NCBI RefSeq assembly: GCF_018613675.1
Contig: NZ_JAGGPQ010000006.1
Location: 116,613 to 180,612, forward strand
Length of the DNA: 64,000 bases
Direction of reading: 5' to 3'
Source: Arthrobacter sp. ISL-85
GTDB taxonomy: Bacteria > Actinomycetota > Actinomycetes > Actinomycetales > Micrococcaceae
Shown: piece after piece, positions 62,901 to 64,000 of the stretch
How the letters are laid out: every line of letters starts with the position of its first letter
Position numbering within the stretch: the first letter of the stretch is position 1
Made by a program: the position numbers and the translations under genes
The notes under the pieces: model-generated
Seen by the model: the letters and a program-made list of their open reading frames with translations, nothing else
The model's database searches: none
Told to the model about the DNA's origin: nothing

Positions 62901-63953
62901 ATGACCCGGACCTACACCATCGATGCGATCCCCGGTGACGGTATTGGCGTGGACGTCACCGGGGTAGCCATGGGTTGCGTGGACGCCGTCGCCGGTCTGC
63001 ACGGCTTCACCGTCAACTGGCGGCTCCGCGAATGGAACAGCGATCTATACATCAAGACCGGCCGCATGATGCCGGCGGACGGAATCGAGCAGCTCGGCAG
63101 CGGTGACGGCATCTACCTGGGAGCGGTCGGAACCCCTGACGTCCCCGATGACGTGACGTTGTGGGGACTGCTGATTCCCATCCGCCGCGAATTCGACCAG
63201 TATGTCAATCTTCGCCCCATGAAGCTGCTGCCCGGCGTCAAGGGCGCGATGCCGGGCCTTGAGGACCTGGATATCGTGGTGGTCCGGGAAAATGTTGAAG
63301 GTGAGTACTCGCAGATCGGCGGCCGCTTCGGCAGGGGCACGGACGCTGAATTCGCCGTCCAGGAGAGCGTCTTCACCAAAGCCGGCATCAGCAGGGTGGC
63401 CCGCTACGCGGCCGAGGCCGCAGCGAACCGGGGCGGAACCCTGGTTTCGGCCACGAAGTCCAACGGCATCATCCACACCATGCCGTTCTGGGACGAAGTG
63501 GTGGCCAGCACAGTGGCGGAGTACCCGGGCATCACGGTGGACAAGGTGCTCATCGACGCGCTCGCGGCACGGCTGGTCATGAAGCCCACCAGCGTCCGGA
63601 CCATCGTCGCGTCCAACCTGTTCGGCGACATCCTGTCCGACCTCGTGGCAGGAGTCGCCGGTTCCATCGGCATCGCTCCGAGCGCCAACCTGAACCCTGA
63701 ACGCCGGTACCCGTCAATGTTCGAGCCCGTCCACGGTTCTGCCCCGGACATCGCCGGCAAGGGCATCGCCAACCCGGTAGGCGCCCTCTGGGCTGCGGCC
63801 ATGATGCTGGAGCACCTGGGAGAGGTGGAGGCGGCCCGCTCCCTGGCAACCGCTTTCGAATCCGCGCTTGCAGACGGAATCGCCACGCCTGATCTGGGCG
63901 GTTCAGCCACCACGCTGGAGTTCGCCAAGGAAGTGCGCAGCCGGCTGCGGTAG
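62901..63953 (+). CDS. Tartrate / D-malate dehydrogenase-like decarboxylating dehydrogenase
   Basis: A 350-aa member of the isocitrate/isopropylmalate dehydrogenase family. IDAIPGDGIGVDVT opens it, YVNLRPMKLLPGV and VVVRENVEGEYSQIGGRFG surround the substrate Args, and ATKSNGIIHTMPFWDEV with GDILSDLVAG gives the catalytic Lys and metal Asp. TKSNG-type sequence and RENVEGEYS favour D-malate/tartrate dehydrogenase over LeuB. Divergent from amylosucrase. Confidence 0.88.
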   Translation: MTRTYTIDAIPGDGIGVDVTGVAMGCVDAVAGLHGFTVNWRLREWNSDLYIKTGRMMPADGIEQLGSGDGIYLGAVGTPDVPDDVTLWGLLIPIRREFDQYVNLRPMKLLPGVKGAMPGLEDLDIVVVRENVEGEYSQIGGRFGRGTDAEFAVQESVFTKAGISRVARYAAEAAANRGGTLVSATKSNGIIHTMPFWDEVVASTVAEYPGITVDKVLIDALAARLVMKPTSVRTIVASNLFGDILSDLVAGVAGSIGIAPSANLNPERRYPSMFEPVHGSAPDIAGKGIANPVGALWAAAMMLEHLGEVEAARSLATAFESALADGIATPDLGGSATTLEFAKEVRSRLR

Positions 63954-64000
63954 CTGCGCTTGAAAGACGCCGCCTAGATGTATTGACCACGGACGTTAGG

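Overview
The window is high-GC DNA from an actinobacterium, most likely Micrococcaceae (Arthrobacter/Pseudarthrobacter type). The basis is inference from content: a dnaK-grpE-dnaJ-hspR operon with HAIR operators, a SAM-IV riboswitch, a MrpA protein with a fused MrpB-like domain, frequent GTG/TTG starts, 4-nt ATGA/GTGA overlaps inside operons, and many LacI/GntR/TetR-type regulatory palindromes. No phage gene, insertion sequence, transposase, integrase or CRISPR array was seen; the region reads as stable chromosome.

Layout. 0.1-5 kb: a LysR regulator divergent from an MFS exporter, tRNA-Gly(CCC), an SRPBCC protein and a large secreted CAP/FG-GAP protein. 5-16 kb: dcd, a CPA2 cation/proton antiporter with a TrkA-C partner, a UMF1-type MFS protein and a complete mrpA-C-D-E-F-G operon, so ion and pH homeostasis dominate. 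16-19 kb: a three-gene overlapping operon (heme-oxygenase-like diiron candidate, GT2 glycosyltransferase, CDGSH protein) behind an inverted repeat, and a UPF0303 gene. 19-25 kb: a TPP riboswitch driving the thiamine ECF transporter ykoEDC, then an HTH-MurA fusion and a GCS2-type ligase. 25-28 kb: a SAM-IV riboswitch driving DUF1737-rhodanese-metZ. 28-35 kb: pabC, cardiolipin synthase, a Bcr/CflA exporter, a kinase-PabB fusion and a low-molecular-weight tyrosine phosphatase. 35-42 kb: LysE exporter, Phd/PIN toxin-antitoxin pair, methyltransferase, MarR with an MMPL exporter, and a TetR/epimerase divergent pair with two near-identical palindromes. 43-48 kb: the heat-shock operon. 47.9-60 kb: an aldehyde dehydrogenase, a secreted pectate-lyase-like protein behind two LacI-type palindromes, and a homoprotocatechuate meta-cleavage operon (hpaG-like, gntR, hpaE, hpaD, hpaH, hpaI) divergent from an FAD aromatic hydroxylase. 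60-64 kb: prephenate dehydratase, amylosucrase and a D-malate/tartrate dehydrogenase-like enzyme.

The most unusual non-coding structure is a 253-bp mirror-symmetric element between grpE and dnaJ. It consists of two 101-bp units in opposite orientation. Their helices differ in sequence but keep pairing, while the intervening unpaired segments are nearly identical, as expected of a structured RNA. The best candidates for little-described protein systems are the HO-like/GT2/CDGSH operon, the HTH-MurA fusion, the FAH-RraA fusion inside the hpa operon and the kinase-PabB fusion.
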